From CBDAUN01 sp965214875 (GTDB lineage: Bacteria > Pseudomonadota > Gammaproteobacteria > Arenicellales > JAJDZL01): a stretch of DNA of 64,000 nucleotides. Shown piece by piece: positions 17,938 through 27,379 of this stretch; within the stretch, counting starts at the first letter, position 1, and each line of letters begins with the position of its first letter. Below the pieces are notes generated by a model. It was not told the DNA's origin. It did not search any database and was given only the letters and a program-made list of their open reading frames with translations. The position numbers and the translations under genes are program-made. Location: positions 806,001 through 870,000 of the forward strand of contig OZ243980.1 in NCBI GenBank assembly GCA_965214875.1, written 5' to 3'.

Positions 17938-19485
17938 ATGAATCGACCTGCAGCAGTTGAACAAAGGCGCGTCCGGCTCAGCGATCTGCTCGCCGGCTTC
18001 CCCGTCTTGCAGCAGATGCGCAATGACCTGCCGGTAGAGCAGATTTGCATTGACAGCAGACAGGCGATGCCAGGCAGCCTATTTATCGCGCTCGCCGGGA
18101 ACAAGCATGACGGTCATGACTTCATCGCCGATGCGATTGGTGCTGGCGCAACGGCGGTGCTGTGCGAGTCTGAAGCGCCAGCTCGAAAGTTTGGCGGCCA
18201 ATCCGCGCTCGTCTGCCACGTGGCACAGCTTCGCCGCTACGCTGGAACAATCGCGTCGCGATTCTACGATCACCCGTCAAGCAAGATGAATGTTGTAGGG
18301 ATCACGGGTACAAACGGCAAGACCACAGTCGCCTGGCTTTGCGCGAATGCGCTTGAGTCGCTCGGCAATCCCTGTGGAATGATCGGAACGCTTGGCTCCG
18401 GCTTTCCACGAAGCGTTACCCCTAGTTCGCTAACCACGCCCGATGCGATCTCCATCCAGTCTCAGTTATCTGAATTTGTTCAATCCGGCGCTAGATATGC
18501 CTGCATGGAAGTTTCTTCTCACGCCTTGGCTCAATATCGGCCGCACGGCACTCGATTCCATACCGTCGCCTTGACCAATATCGCGACCGACCATTTGGAC
18601 TACCACGCCAATCAGGACGAATACTGGAATTCGAAGCGTTCTTTATTTGAGCAGTTTGAGTCCAAGACCGCGGTTATCAATGGCGATCAGCAGCAATCAG
18701 TAGGCATGCTGGCCGACGGGCTGATGCAAAGCGAATGCACAATAACCTATGGAGCGGCTCAAGATATTGATGCGGGCCGCAGCGGACGCAACCGAAACGC
18801 CTTCAAAGATATACAAATCGTCGGTGTGCGCACTAATCGCCATCAGCTCGAAGTCGATTTGGAAATGGATGCCGCCGATTCGAAAATCACCATCGGCACC
18901 GATCTGGTCGGCAAAGTCAACGCCATTAATGTGGCCGCCGCTGCAGGCATATTGTCGTCGCTTGAAATTAAGCCGCGCGACATTCAAAGCTCGCTGTCCG
19001 GCGTGTCGCCGGTGCCCGGGCGCTTGGAGCGCATTTCGACTCAAAATGCGTCAAAACCGTGTGTCTATGTCGATTTTGCCCACACCGCCGATGCGCTCAA
19101 GAACACGCTTGCCAGCCTGCGCGAACTTACTGATGCAAAGCTCTGGTGCGTATTCGGCTGCGGCGGAGAACGCGATACTTGCAAGCGCCCCCAGATGGGC
19201 AGGGTCGCTGAGCAGTATGCCGACGAGATTGTGATCACGGATGACAATCCGCGCCATGAGCCGCCGAGCAAGATTGTCGAGCAGATACTCGCCGGGATGA
19301 ACTCGCGTCCAATCGTGGAGCACGATCGCGCGAGAGCGATTCGTTTGGCGATTTCCAATGCCGGGCCGTGCGACATCGTGCTGATTGCCGGCAAAGGCCA
19401 CGAGAAATCGCAGATTTACGAGGACTTGCACACACCGTTTGATGATCGCGAGCTAGTAAGAGGCATCTTGGAGGCCGCTGCATGA
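17938..19485 (+). CDS. murE: UDP-MurNAc-L-Ala-D-Glu:meso-diaminopimelate ligase
   Basis: A 515-residue ATP-dependent Mur ligase with GITGTNGKTTVAWLCANALE near residue 121. The DNPR motif near 437 (DDNPRHEPP) selects meso-diaminopimelate, so the organism has DAP-type peptidoglycan. It adds the third amino acid to the cytoplasmic precursor. The stop overlaps the murF start by 4 bases. Confidence 0.95.
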   Translation: MNRPAAVEQRRVRLSDLLAGFPVLQQMRNDLPVEQICIDSRQAMPGSLFIALAGNKHDGHDFIADAIGAGATAVLCESEAPARKFGGQSALVCHVAQLRRYAGTIASRFYDHPSSKMNVVGITGTNGKTTVAWLCANALESLGNPCGMIGTLGSGFPRSVTPSSLTTPDAISIQSQLSEFVQSGARYACMEVSSHALAQYRPHGTRFHTVALTNIATDHLDYHANQDEYWNSKRSLFEQFESKTAVINGDQQQSVGMLADGLMQSECTITYGAAQDIDAGRSGRNRNAFKDIQIVGVRTNRHQLEVDLEMDAADSKITIGTDLVGKVNAINVAAAAGILSSLEIKPRDIQSSLSGVSPVPGRLERISTQNASKPCVYVDFAHTADALKNTLASLRELTDAKLWCVFGCGGERDTCKRPQMGRVAEQYADEIVITDDNPRHEPPSKIVEQILAGMNSRPIVEHDRARAIRLAISNAGPCDIVLIAGKGHEKSQIYEDLHTPFDDRELVRGILEAAA

Positions 19486-20831
19486 TGCGCCTGAGTTTCG
19501 TTGAACAATCTGTCGGCGGCCACCTGATTGGGCGAGACGCCTCCGTGCTAGGCGTAACAACTGACTCAAGAGACGTTCGCGGCGGCGAATTGTTTGTCGC
19601 GCTTCGGGGTGAGCGGTTCGACGGACATGATTTTGTCGGCGAAGCCTTCAGCAAGGGTGCGGTTGCAGCTATGGTCGATGCGCAAGCCGCCGACATCAAT
19701 TCGCAGATTGTGGTTCGCGATACTGAAGCTTCGCTCGGTGTTTTGGCGGCCAAGTGGCGCAATGAGTTTGACATGCCTGTCGTCGCGGTCACCGGCTCGA
19801 ATGGCAAGACGACGGTCAAAACCATGATCGGGACCATTCTCTCGCGTTGCGGCAAAACAGCCGTTTCGCCGAAGAATTTCAACAATGCCGTGGGATTGCC
19901 GCTTTCCCTGCTTGAGTTGAGAAGGAGCGATCAGTTTGCAGTGATGGAAATCGGCATGAATCAATTTGGCGAGATTGCGCAGCTGAGCAAGATTGCGCAG
20001 CCCACAGTAGCCGTAATCACCAATGCCGGTCAAGCTCATTTGATGAATCTTTGCTCGGTCGAGCAAGTCGCTTTGGAAAAGTCGACTATTGTAGATGGGC
20101 TTGGTGCGGGCGGTATAGCCGTGATCAACGCGGATGACGAGCACTTCGAGCTGTTTCAACGCGCGGCATCCGGCTGCCAAACTATTACTTTCGGGCTGCA
20201 CTGCGAGGCTGACGTTGCTGGTCGCTGCACCATTGATGGCTTGACCTCGATTCTATACATGCGCACCCCGGTCGGCGAGGCCGAAATTCGTCTGAATTTG
20301 CCGGGCGAGCACAATGCGGCCAATGCGCTTGCCGCCTGTGCCGCGGCGATCGCCGCTGGCGCAAGCCTGCAAAACGCATGTGACGGCATTGAGGCGATGC
20401 GCCCAGTGGCAGGAAGGCTTTGCCTGCAGACCCATTGCGCAGGCGGAGAACTGCTTGACGACAGCTATAACGCCAATCCTTCGTCCCTTGCTGCAGCCAT
20501 GCGCTTGGTTTCGAGCTTAGGCGGCGACCGTCGTTTGGTAATCGGCGACATGCTGGAACTTGGCGGCCACGCTGAGAAGCTGCATCGCAAGGCGGGAAAC
20601 GAGGCGCGGCATCTTGGATTTGGGCGTCTTTATGCGATCGGCGAATGGTCGCGCTTTGCAGTGGAAGAATTCGGCCGCGGCGCGCGTCACTACGATAGCC
20701 ACAGCGACATCGTTGCCGATTTGTGCGCCGACATCAGCCGCGAATCGAAAGTCCTTGTGAAAGGCTCCCGCGGCATGCGCATGGAGCGGGTGGTTTCAGG
20801 CTTGCTGGCCGGGAGCGACGCCTCATGCTGA
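19482..20831 (+). CDS. murF: UDP-MurNAc-tripeptide:D-Ala-D-Ala ligase
   Basis: A 449-residue Mur ligase with VTGSNGKTTVKTMIGTIL near residue 104, NNAVGLPLSLLEL near 134 and LLDDSYNANPSS near 325. It adds D-Ala-D-Ala to complete the pentapeptide precursor. It overlaps murE (4 bases) and mraY (7 bases), so these genes are translationally coupled. Confidence 0.95.
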   Translation: MMRLSFVEQSVGGHLIGRDASVLGVTTDSRDVRGGELFVALRGERFDGHDFVGEAFSKGAVAAMVDAQAADINSQIVVRDTEASLGVLAAKWRNEFDMPVVAVTGSNGKTTVKTMIGTILSRCGKTAVSPKNFNNAVGLPLSLLELRRSDQFAVMEIGMNQFGEIAQLSKIAQPTVAVITNAGQAHLMNLCSVEQVALEKSTIVDGLGAGGIAVINADDEHFELFQRAASGCQTITFGLHCEADVAGRCTIDGLTSILYMRTPVGEAEIRLNLPGEHNAANALAACAAAIAAGASLQNACDGIEAMRPVAGRLCLQTHCAGGELLDDSYNANPSSLAAAMRLVSSLGGDRRLVIGDMLELGGHAEKLHRKAGNEARHLGFGRLYAIGEWSRFAVEEFGRGARHYDSHSDIVADLCADISRESKVLVKGSRGMRMERVVSGLLAGSDASC

Positions 20832-21907
20832 CCGAACTGCTGTTGTCGATGGTGGATCGATTTTCCTGGTTGAATGTGTTCAACTATCTGACATTTCGCG
20901 GCATTTGCGGCGTGTTGACCTCACTGATTCTTGGCATCGCGCTCGGACCGAAGCTGATCCAGCTATTGCGCCGGTTCCAGATCGGCCAAGTGATTCGCGA
21001 GGACGACGTTCCTTTTCATGCTGACAAATCGGGCACGCCAACCATGGGCGGTTTGCTCATAATCTTTTGCGTGACCTTGTCGACCCTGTTGTGGGCCGAT
21101 CTTAGTTCGCGCTTAGTCTGGATTGCTCTAGGCACCTTGTTCGCGTTTGCAGCAATAGGCTTCGCGGACGATTACTTGAAAATCAGGCGCCAGAGTTCAA
21201 AAGGACTCAGTGCGAGGCAGAAAATATCCTTGCAGACGCTGGCTGCACTAGCTGTTGCCGTGGTGCTGTATCAAACATCCTCGGACCCATCCCATACAGA
21301 CTACATCGTTCCGGTTCTAAAGGATGTTGTCATCGCCGCCGGGATCTGGTTCGTTCCGATTACCGCCCTGATATTGGTTTCTGCGAGCAATGCGGTCAAT
21401 TTGACCGATGGACTAGACGGATTGGCGACAATGCCGATCGTCATGATCGCGGCTGGCTTTGCGGTGTTCTGCTACGTGACAGGGCACGCCCAGTTTGCCA
21501 GCTATCTTGCAATACCGTATGTTGAGGGCGCCGGCGAGCTGCTGATTTTTTGCACCGGACTGATTGGCGGGGGTTTGGCGTTTTTGTTCTACAACTGCCA
21601 TCCCGCGCAAATGTTCATGGGCGATGTTGGAGCGCTATCGCTAGGCGGCGCCATCGGCGTCGTCGCCGTCATGGTTCGCCAGGAGGTCGTGCTGGTGGTG
21701 ATGTGCGGCATCTTCGTAATCGAGACCATGTCGGTGATTCTTCAAGTCGCATCATACAAGCTTGTCGGTCGGCGACTGTGGCTGATGTCGCCGATTCATC
21801 ATCACTTCGAACTTAAAGGATGGACAGAATCGAAAATCGTGGTGCGATTTTGGATCTTGAGCCTAGTCTTTGTTCTAGCGGGCCTGGTCACACTAAAGAT
21901 CAGATAG
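20825..21907 (+). CDS. mraY: Phospho-MurNAc-pentapeptide transferase MraY
   Basis: A 360-residue integral membrane enzyme with the start at ATG 20825, inside the end of murF. It transfers phospho-MurNAc-pentapeptide to undecaprenyl phosphate, giving lipid I. Conserved cytoplasmic-loop motifs are present: the DDYLK segment near 116, NAVNLTDGLDGLA near 190, FMGDVGALSLGG near 263 and HHHFELKG near 324. About ten membrane helices are expected. Confidence 0.95.
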   Translation: MLTELLLSMVDRFSWLNVFNYLTFRGICGVLTSLILGIALGPKLIQLLRRFQIGQVIREDDVPFHADKSGTPTMGGLLIIFCVTLSTLLWADLSSRLVWIALGTLFAFAAIGFADDYLKIRRQSSKGLSARQKISLQTLAALAVAVVLYQTSSDPSHTDYIVPVLKDVVIAAGIWFVPITALILVSASNAVNLTDGLDGLATMPIVMIAAGFAVFCYVTGHAQFASYLAIPYVEGAGELLIFCTGLIGGGLAFLFYNCHPAQMFMGDVGALSLGGAIGVVAVMVRQEVVLVVMCGIFVIETMSVILQVASYKLVGRRLWLMSPIHHHFELKGWTESKIVVRFWILSLVFVLAGLVTLKIR

Positions 21908-21942
21908 GAATAGAAAATTCGACATTTATCGGAGGTAGCAAC

Positions 21943-23307
21943 ATGGAAGCGGCATATTCAGTGCAACATCTTGCTCAGCAGGGGAAAAATGCTGTTGTCA
22001 TCGGCATGAACAAGACGGCACTGAGCTGCGCGTCATACCTGGTTGACGAAGGCTACGATGTCGAGATTGTCGATTCCAAGCAGTCGCCGCCTCTGCAGCG
22101 CATGTTGCAGACAGAGCTTCCTGGTGTCGTGCTGTACAAAGGCGAGATTCAGCCGAAGCTGCTCGTGAATGCGGACATTGTCGTGCTGACCGGCAATTCG
22201 GTCAGTTGCGAGCGCACTGCGAAGCTGGCCCGTCAATACGGATGCGAGGTCGTAAGCAGTCTAGAGCTTTTCGCTCGAAGCCGCACCGCGCCAGTGGTTC
22301 TAATTGCCGGGAACAACGGCAAATCGACGGTAGCCGACATGGTTAAAGATGTCATTGTGCGCAAGCGCGGCCGGGCTAGGATTGGCGGCACATCCGGTGT
22401 GCCAGTGCTTGAGATGCTGTCCGGTTCAGCGCCGGATGCCTACATTATTGAGGTGTCTTCGCTATCCATGCTCGCGCAGACCAGATCTTTGAAATGCGAG
22501 GTGGCCGCTTTTTTGAACTTTGCCAATGACGACGGCATGCGCTCGGGAGTGCCGGCGCATGAATCCGATTTGCGCGGCATGTTCAATAGCGCGGTTCAAA
22601 CCGTGCTGAATTGCGATGATCCGCTTTCAGCATCGCTTTACGGAAAAGGCGAGGGCAGGCGATTTGGGTCTGGCTCGCCTGAACACGATCATGACTACGG
22701 CATTGTCGAGCTAGACGGGCGCCGCTGGTTTGCACGCGGCGGCAGGAAACTTGCGGCTGTAGATAAATTCGCCCTTGCGGGCTCCCACAACGAGCTCAAT
22801 ATCCTGGCTGCCACGGCGATTCTCGAGTCGCTCGGATATTCAGCCGAATCTTCGATCAAGTGCATCATGAAATACCAGGGCCTCCCGTACTGTTGCACTC
22901 AAATCGGTGTGCACGATGACGGAGTTCGCTGGATCAACGATTCCAAGTCTACTAATCTGAATGCTTCGGCTGCCGCGGTACTGGCGGCAGATCGGCCGGT
23001 GGTGCTGATTGCCGGCGGTGTTGACCGTGGCGCTGATTTCAAGTCTTTGGTCAAGAAAGTCAGCGGCAGCCTCAGAGGCTGCGTGCTATTCGGCAGAGCG
23101 GGGAAGCGCTTCCATCATTCGATCAAGCGCCATACTCAATCGGCCTACGCGGAAAACCTGATTGACGCAGTGGACATGGCCGCAAGGATGGCGGAATTCG
23201 GAGATGACATCGTTTTCAGTCCTGGTTGCGAGCCGTTCGACATGTTCATCGATCATGTTTTTCGCGGCCAAGTCTTTACCCGAACGGTGCAAATGCATTA
23301 TTCATGA
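21943..23307 (+). CDS. murD: UDP-MurNAc-L-alanine:D-glutamate ligase
   Basis: ATG 21943 was chosen because GGAGG at 21931-21935 sits 7 bases before it; a longer frame runs back into mraY. The protein is 454 residues. The ATP site reads AGNNGKSTVADM near residue 123 (the usual form is GTNGKST), and WINDSKSTNLNAS near 328 and VVLIAGGVDRGADF near 351 are clear. It adds D-Glu to UDP-MurNAc-L-Ala. The N-terminal Rossmann part (NAVVIGMNKTALSCASYL) is diverged. The stop overlaps the ftsW start. Confidence 0.92.
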   Translation: MEAAYSVQHLAQQGKNAVVIGMNKTALSCASYLVDEGYDVEIVDSKQSPPLQRMLQTELPGVVLYKGEIQPKLLVNADIVVLTGNSVSCERTAKLARQYGCEVVSSLELFARSRTAPVVLIAGNNGKSTVADMVKDVIVRKRGRARIGGTSGVPVLEMLSGSAPDAYIIEVSSLSMLAQTRSLKCEVAAFLNFANDDGMRSGVPAHESDLRGMFNSAVQTVLNCDDPLSASLYGKGEGRRFGSGSPEHDHDYGIVELDGRRWFARGGRKLAAVDKFALAGSHNELNILAATAILESLGYSAESSIKCIMKYQGLPYCCTQIGVHDDGVRWINDSKSTNLNASAAAVLAADRPVVLIAGGVDRGADFKSLVKKVSGSLRGCVLFGRAGKRFHHSIKRHTQSAYAENLIDAVDMAARMAEFGDDIVFSPGCEPFDMFIDHVFRGQVFTRTVQMHYS

Positions 23308-24464
23308 ACGTTGTTGAGCCAGTTCCGAGTGGCAGGGCCGAAGCCGCAATCGGGCCGCATTTCGATGCGGCGCTGCTCTTAGTGTACGCAGCGCTGACCG
23401 CGATCGGGGTGGTGGCGGTCTTTTCTGCCACGATCGCGCAAGCCTACGAACAGTCGGATTCTTTGTTCTACTTGCGCAAGCAGATTCTCTACATACTGCT
23501 TGCAGTTGCAGCGATGCTCGCCATGTCGATGGTTGCGACATCAGTGCTGAAAAGACTAGTGCCTGTCATTTTGCTGGTATCGATGGCATTGCTGGCAATT
23601 GTGGCGGTGCCTGCAATCGGCATGGAAATCAATGGCAGCCGCCGGTGGCTGAGCGTGTTCGGTCTTAAATTTCAGCCTTCGGAATTTTCTGAGCTGGGCA
23701 TTGTGATTGCTACCGCATGGTATGTGGCAAAACAACGCAGCCGCGCCATCGGACTTGAGATGGACCGGTTTCCCGTCGCAGGGATTGCGATCGCGCTAAT
23801 GGCGTCGGTACTGCTGATGCTGGAACCGGATCTTGGCAGCGCGGTGGTGCTTTGCTCGACAATTTTTGCGATGCTGTATTTGCATGGCATGCGCTACAAG
23901 CACACGGCGGCGATTGTTGCCGTTTCGATCGGGGTATTAGTCTTGATGATTTTGATCGAGCCTTACCGCATCGTGAGAATCACATCGTTTTGGAACCCGT
24001 GGACCGATCCATGGGGAGACGGCTATCAGTTGACGCAGTCTTTGATTGCATTCGGCAGGGGGGAACTTTTGGGAACTGGACTTGGCACCAGTGTGCAAAA
24101 GCTGTTCTACCTCCCGTATGCCGGCAGCGACTTCATCATCGCGATTGTCGCAGAAGAATTCGGGTTTGCGGGCATCGCGATCGTGCTGGCTCTGTTTTCC
24201 ATTCTGATATGGCGCATTTTCCAGATTTCCTGGGATGCGCGAAGTGTTGGCAATCTGTTCGGTGCTGCGATGGCGCAAGGAATCGGCCTTCTGATCGCGG
24301 TGGCCGCCATGATCAACTTGGGCGTCAATATGGGGATTCTGCCGACTAAAGGCTTGACATTGCCATTTCTGAGCCTCGGCGGCACCAGCATTATTGCCTA
24401 CTCGGCGGCAATCGGGATTGTGTTTTCGGTACAACGCGAAACAGCCAGTTGCAGCGAGACATGA
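23304..24464 (+). CDS. ftsW: Septal peptidoglycan polymerase FtsW
   Basis: A 386-residue SEDS-family membrane protein; ATG 23304 overlaps the murD stop. FtsW polymerises lipid II at the septum with FtsI. The family hallmarks are present: GSRRWLSVFGLKFQPSEFSE near residue 112, LMLEPDLGSAVV near 170, and the late PTKGLTLPFLSLGGTSI near 348. About ten membrane helices are expected. Confidence 0.95.
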   Translation: MNVVEPVPSGRAEAAIGPHFDAALLLVYAALTAIGVVAVFSATIAQAYEQSDSLFYLRKQILYILLAVAAMLAMSMVATSVLKRLVPVILLVSMALLAIVAVPAIGMEINGSRRWLSVFGLKFQPSEFSELGIVIATAWYVAKQRSRAIGLEMDRFPVAGIAIALMASVLLMLEPDLGSAVVLCSTIFAMLYLHGMRYKHTAAIVAVSIGVLVLMILIEPYRIVRITSFWNPWTDPWGDGYQLTQSLIAFGRGELLGTGLGTSVQKLFYLPYAGSDFIIAIVAEEFGFAGIAIVLALFSILIWRIFQISWDARSVGNLFGAAMAQGIGLLIAVAAMINLGVNMGILPTKGLTLPFLSLGGTSIIAYSAAIGIVFSVQRETASCSET

Positions 24465-25537
24465 ATTCGATGATTGTTATGGCTGGCGGAACAGGAGGGC
24501 ACATTTATGTGGCACTCGCGGTAGCGGATGCGCTGAGAAGCAAAGGCGTGTCGGTTAGCTGGCTGGGAGTGCGAAATGGCATGGAAGATGAAATCGCGAA
24601 AAATTCAGGCTATGAATTCGATTCAATCTCGATCCAAAAGGTTTGGGGTGCCGGCTTGGCGCGCTGGCTGATGCTGCCGTTTCGATTAACATTTGCAGTG
24701 CTCCAATCGATGGTCGTCATTGTTCGTCGTCGTCCGGATGCGGTTCTTGGAGTCGGGGGCTACGTGTGCGCCCCCGGGGGGCTGGCTAGCTGGTTGCTGC
24801 GCCGTCCGCTTTTGATCCATGAGTCGAATGCGGTCCCTGGTCTTGCGAATCGCTTGCTGGCAGGCATTTCCAGCCGAGTTCTAACCGGTTTCCCCGATAC
24901 ATCACTAAGCCGGCATCCGATTCATGTCGGCAATCCGGTGCGCGGCGATATCATCTGTGTCGATGAGAAGGTTTTCGATGCCGCTGCCGACTCGAACAGG
25001 CAGTTGCGTCTTTTGGTGCTCGGCGGCAGCCAAGGCGCTCGCGCATTGAATGAGCACGTGCCTGCGTCCATCGCCGGTCTTGAGCCCGCGCTCAGGCCGG
25101 AAGTCCTGCATCAGGCTGGCCGCGGCAATGCGAAATCCGTGGAGCACACCTATGCGGAACTTGGAATCGGGGCTCGGGTAACCGAATTCATCGAAGACAT
25201 GGCGCGAGTCTACGCATGGTCCGATGTCGCAATTTCAAGAGCAGGGGCAATGACCTTGGCGGAACTTGCCGCGACGCGAACGCCGTCGATTCTGATTCCC
25301 TATCCGCATGCCGCGCAAAATCACCAAAAAAAGAATGCCGAGTACTACGCCCGGCGCGAATGCGCCTATCTGGTGGAAGAATCGGATTCGCTATCTGAAC
25401 AGATCGAGAAGCGCTTGCGAGACTTTGCAAATTGCCGGTCGCGCCTTGCGCGCATGTCGAAACATCTTGGAGAGCTCGCTGCGGTCGATGCAATCGACAC
25501 GATTGTAGAGCACTGCATGCAGGAGATGAATGCTTAG
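24461..25537 (+). CDS. murG: Lipid II synthase MurG
   Basis: A 358-residue GT28 glycosyltransferase; ATG 24461 overlaps the ftsW stop (ATGA). It adds GlcNAc to lipid I on the inner face of the membrane. The N-terminal donor loop GGTGGHIYVALAVADAL, LGVGGYVCAPGGLASWLL near 90, LLIHESNAVPGLANRLL near 116 and SRAGAMTLAELA near 259 are characteristic. murC normally follows but is absent; murB starts 6 bases later. Confidence 0.95.
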   Translation: MNSMIVMAGGTGGHIYVALAVADALRSKGVSVSWLGVRNGMEDEIAKNSGYEFDSISIQKVWGAGLARWLMLPFRLTFAVLQSMVVIVRRRPDAVLGVGGYVCAPGGLASWLLRRPLLIHESNAVPGLANRLLAGISSRVLTGFPDTSLSRHPIHVGNPVRGDIICVDEKVFDAAADSNRQLRLLVLGGSQGARALNEHVPASIAGLEPALRPEVLHQAGRGNAKSVEHTYAELGIGARVTEFIEDMARVYAWSDVAISRAGAMTLAELAATRTPSILIPYPHAAQNHQKKNAEYYARRECAYLVEESDSLSEQIEKRLRDFANCRSRLARMSKHLGELAAVDAIDTIVEHCMQEMNA

Positions 25538-25543
25538 TTTGAT

Positions 25544-26476
25544 ATGAGCGAGAGCGAAAGAGGATTGGATATTTCAACTCAAGGCTTGATGGGCGACATG
25601 AGACGAGACGAACCGATGAGCAAGCATACGAGCTGGCGCGTCGGCGGGCCGGCGAGGTGGTTTTACACTCCGGCCGGCATCGACGACCTCGGGCGGTTCC
25701 TCAAGCGCGTGCCGAACGGGCTGCCGATCGCCTGGTGCGGGCTCGGCAGCAATCTGCTGGTTCGCGACGGCGGCTTCGAAGGAGCAGTCGTGTGCACGTC
25801 CAAAGGACTGAACAAGTTGCGTCAAAGTGGCCCCGCCACAGTCTACGCCGAGGCTGGCGTGCCTGGCTCGAAGGTCGCTAGATTCGCGGTAGGCAAGTCT
25901 CTTTGCGGCGCCGAATTTCTGGTCGGCATACCGGGCACGGTGGGGGGCGCATTGGCGATGAACGCCGGCTGCTTTGGTACCGAGACTTGGAACATTGTAG
26001 GCCACGCCGACACGATAAGCCGCCACGGCGTGTGCAGCAAGCTGAGCGCGTCTGAAATCGAATACGGCTATCGGTTTGCAAAGATGCCGGTAGACGAATG
26101 GTTCACCGGGGCTGAGTTCAACCTCCAGCCTTGCGCTGTCGATGCCGGCAAAAAGACGATCAAGAGCCTGCTTCGAAAGCGTGCCGAGTCGCAGCCTGTG
26201 CAGACCGCCAATGCGGGTTCGGTTTTCCGCAATCCGCCAAACGATTTTGCAGCGCGTCTCATCGATACGGCAGGACTGAAAGGTTTTGCTATCGGCAACG
26301 CTTGCGTATCGCTCAAGCATGCAAACTTTATCGAGAATCGAGGCAGGGCGACCGCCATGGACATCGAAAGGTTGATCTGCCACATTGTTGACAAGGTCAA
26401 AGATAGGCACGGGATCATTCTGGCGACCGAGGTCGGCATAATCGGCAAATCTGCGAACGCAGGAGCTGACGCATGA
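25544..26476 (+). CDS. murB: UDP-N-acetylenolpyruvoylglucosamine reductase
   Basis: A 310-residue FAD-dependent reductase that makes UDP-MurNAc. Seen motifs: KHTSWRVGGPARWF near residue 28, GLGSNLLVRDGGFEGAVV near 67, LVGIPGTVGGALAMNAGCFG near 127 and NAGSVFRNPPNDFAARLID near 223, where the Ser is the catalytic proton donor. It follows murG directly with no murC in between and overlaps ftsQ by 4 bases. Confidence 0.95.
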   Translation: MSESERGLDISTQGLMGDMRRDEPMSKHTSWRVGGPARWFYTPAGIDDLGRFLKRVPNGLPIAWCGLGSNLLVRDGGFEGAVVCTSKGLNKLRQSGPATVYAEAGVPGSKVARFAVGKSLCGAEFLVGIPGTVGGALAMNAGCFGTETWNIVGHADTISRHGVCSKLSASEIEYGYRFAKMPVDEWFTGAEFNLQPCAVDAGKKTIKSLLRKRAESQPVQTANAGSVFRNPPNDFAARLIDTAGLKGFAIGNACVSLKHANFIENRGRATAMDIERLICHIVDKVKDRHGIILATEVGIIGKSANAGADA

Positions 26477-27363
26477 TTCGTTCGATTAACAAAGACTTGT
26501 GGCAAGACGGCTCAGTCGCAACGCCGGTCGTTCACCATGCCGAGCCGTTGCCTCCAATGCCCGAACCGGTTCCGGCTCGCAGTCATCGACACATTCGAGC
26601 CGGTCTGATCGCTTCGTTGACATTTGCGCTGGCAATCGTTGGATTTGCTGTGGACTATCTGTTCCAGCCCAACCGGTTTCCGCTCGTCAATATCGAAGTC
26701 AACGGAGTCAATAATGCGCATCCTAACCATATTCAAGACGCGATTGCGTCGGTTGTTTCGCGCAACATCTTCCGCATCGATCTGGTCGCGGTGGCCGAAG
26801 CGGCGCAGTCTGTGCCATGGGTCGCCGATGCGACTGTTCGCAGACGCTGGCCGCCCGGAACGCTTGAGATCGACGTGCATGAACGCGTCATAAGCACACG
26901 CTGGAACGAAAACATGTGGCTGGATGATGCCGGCAATCCAGTTGCAATTCCCGGCTACGAAAATCCGGATGTGCCAATCTTAAGCGGGCCGGCCGATGCC
27001 GGCAAGGAGATGCTGCAAAAGATAAACGATTGGCGGCCGCTTTTGCAACAAAGCGGATGGCGCATCATGACGCTGTCGAGATCCAATCAGGGTGGCTGGC
27101 AGGTTGGGCTGGCGCATGAAGCCGAACGGGATGCGGCGGACGCCTCTGGCGATGCCGCGCCATTCGATTCAATGAAGGTTTTTCTCGGCAGTAGGGACCC
27201 TGAGGCCAATTTAGTACGCTTTTTGCGACTGTACCGTTCACTTGAACCGCACGCTGGCCTGATCGCGAGCGCAGACATGCGCTATCCCGACGGTGTCGCC
27301 ATCCGCTGGAACGGGCGGCCCAAGACCGATATGCCAAGCGTAGACATGACTCAATTTAAATGA
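26473..27363 (+). CDS. ftsQ: Cell division protein FtsQ
   Basis: A 296-residue protein: a cytoplasmic N-terminus, a membrane helix (ASLTFALAIVGFAVDYLF), a POTRA domain (FPLVNIEVNGVNNAHPNHIQ) and the FtsQ beta domain (WVADATVRRRWPPGTLEI, then GNPVAIPGYENPDVPILSGP). FtsQ is the scaffold for FtsL and FtsB at the divisome. There is no ddl between murB and ftsQ, unlike in many Proteobacteria. Confidence 0.93.
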   Translation: MIRSINKDLWQDGSVATPVVHHAEPLPPMPEPVPARSHRHIRAGLIASLTFALAIVGFAVDYLFQPNRFPLVNIEVNGVNNAHPNHIQDAIASVVSRNIFRIDLVAVAEAAQSVPWVADATVRRRWPPGTLEIDVHERVISTRWNENMWLDDAGNPVAIPGYENPDVPILSGPADAGKEMLQKINDWRPLLQQSGWRIMTLSRSNQGGWQVGLAHEAERDAADASGDAAPFDSMKVFLGSRDPEANLVRFLRLYRSLEPHAGLIASADMRYPDGVAIRWNGRPKTDMPSVDMTQFK

Positions 27364-27379
27364 AACTTGGAGATAGACC

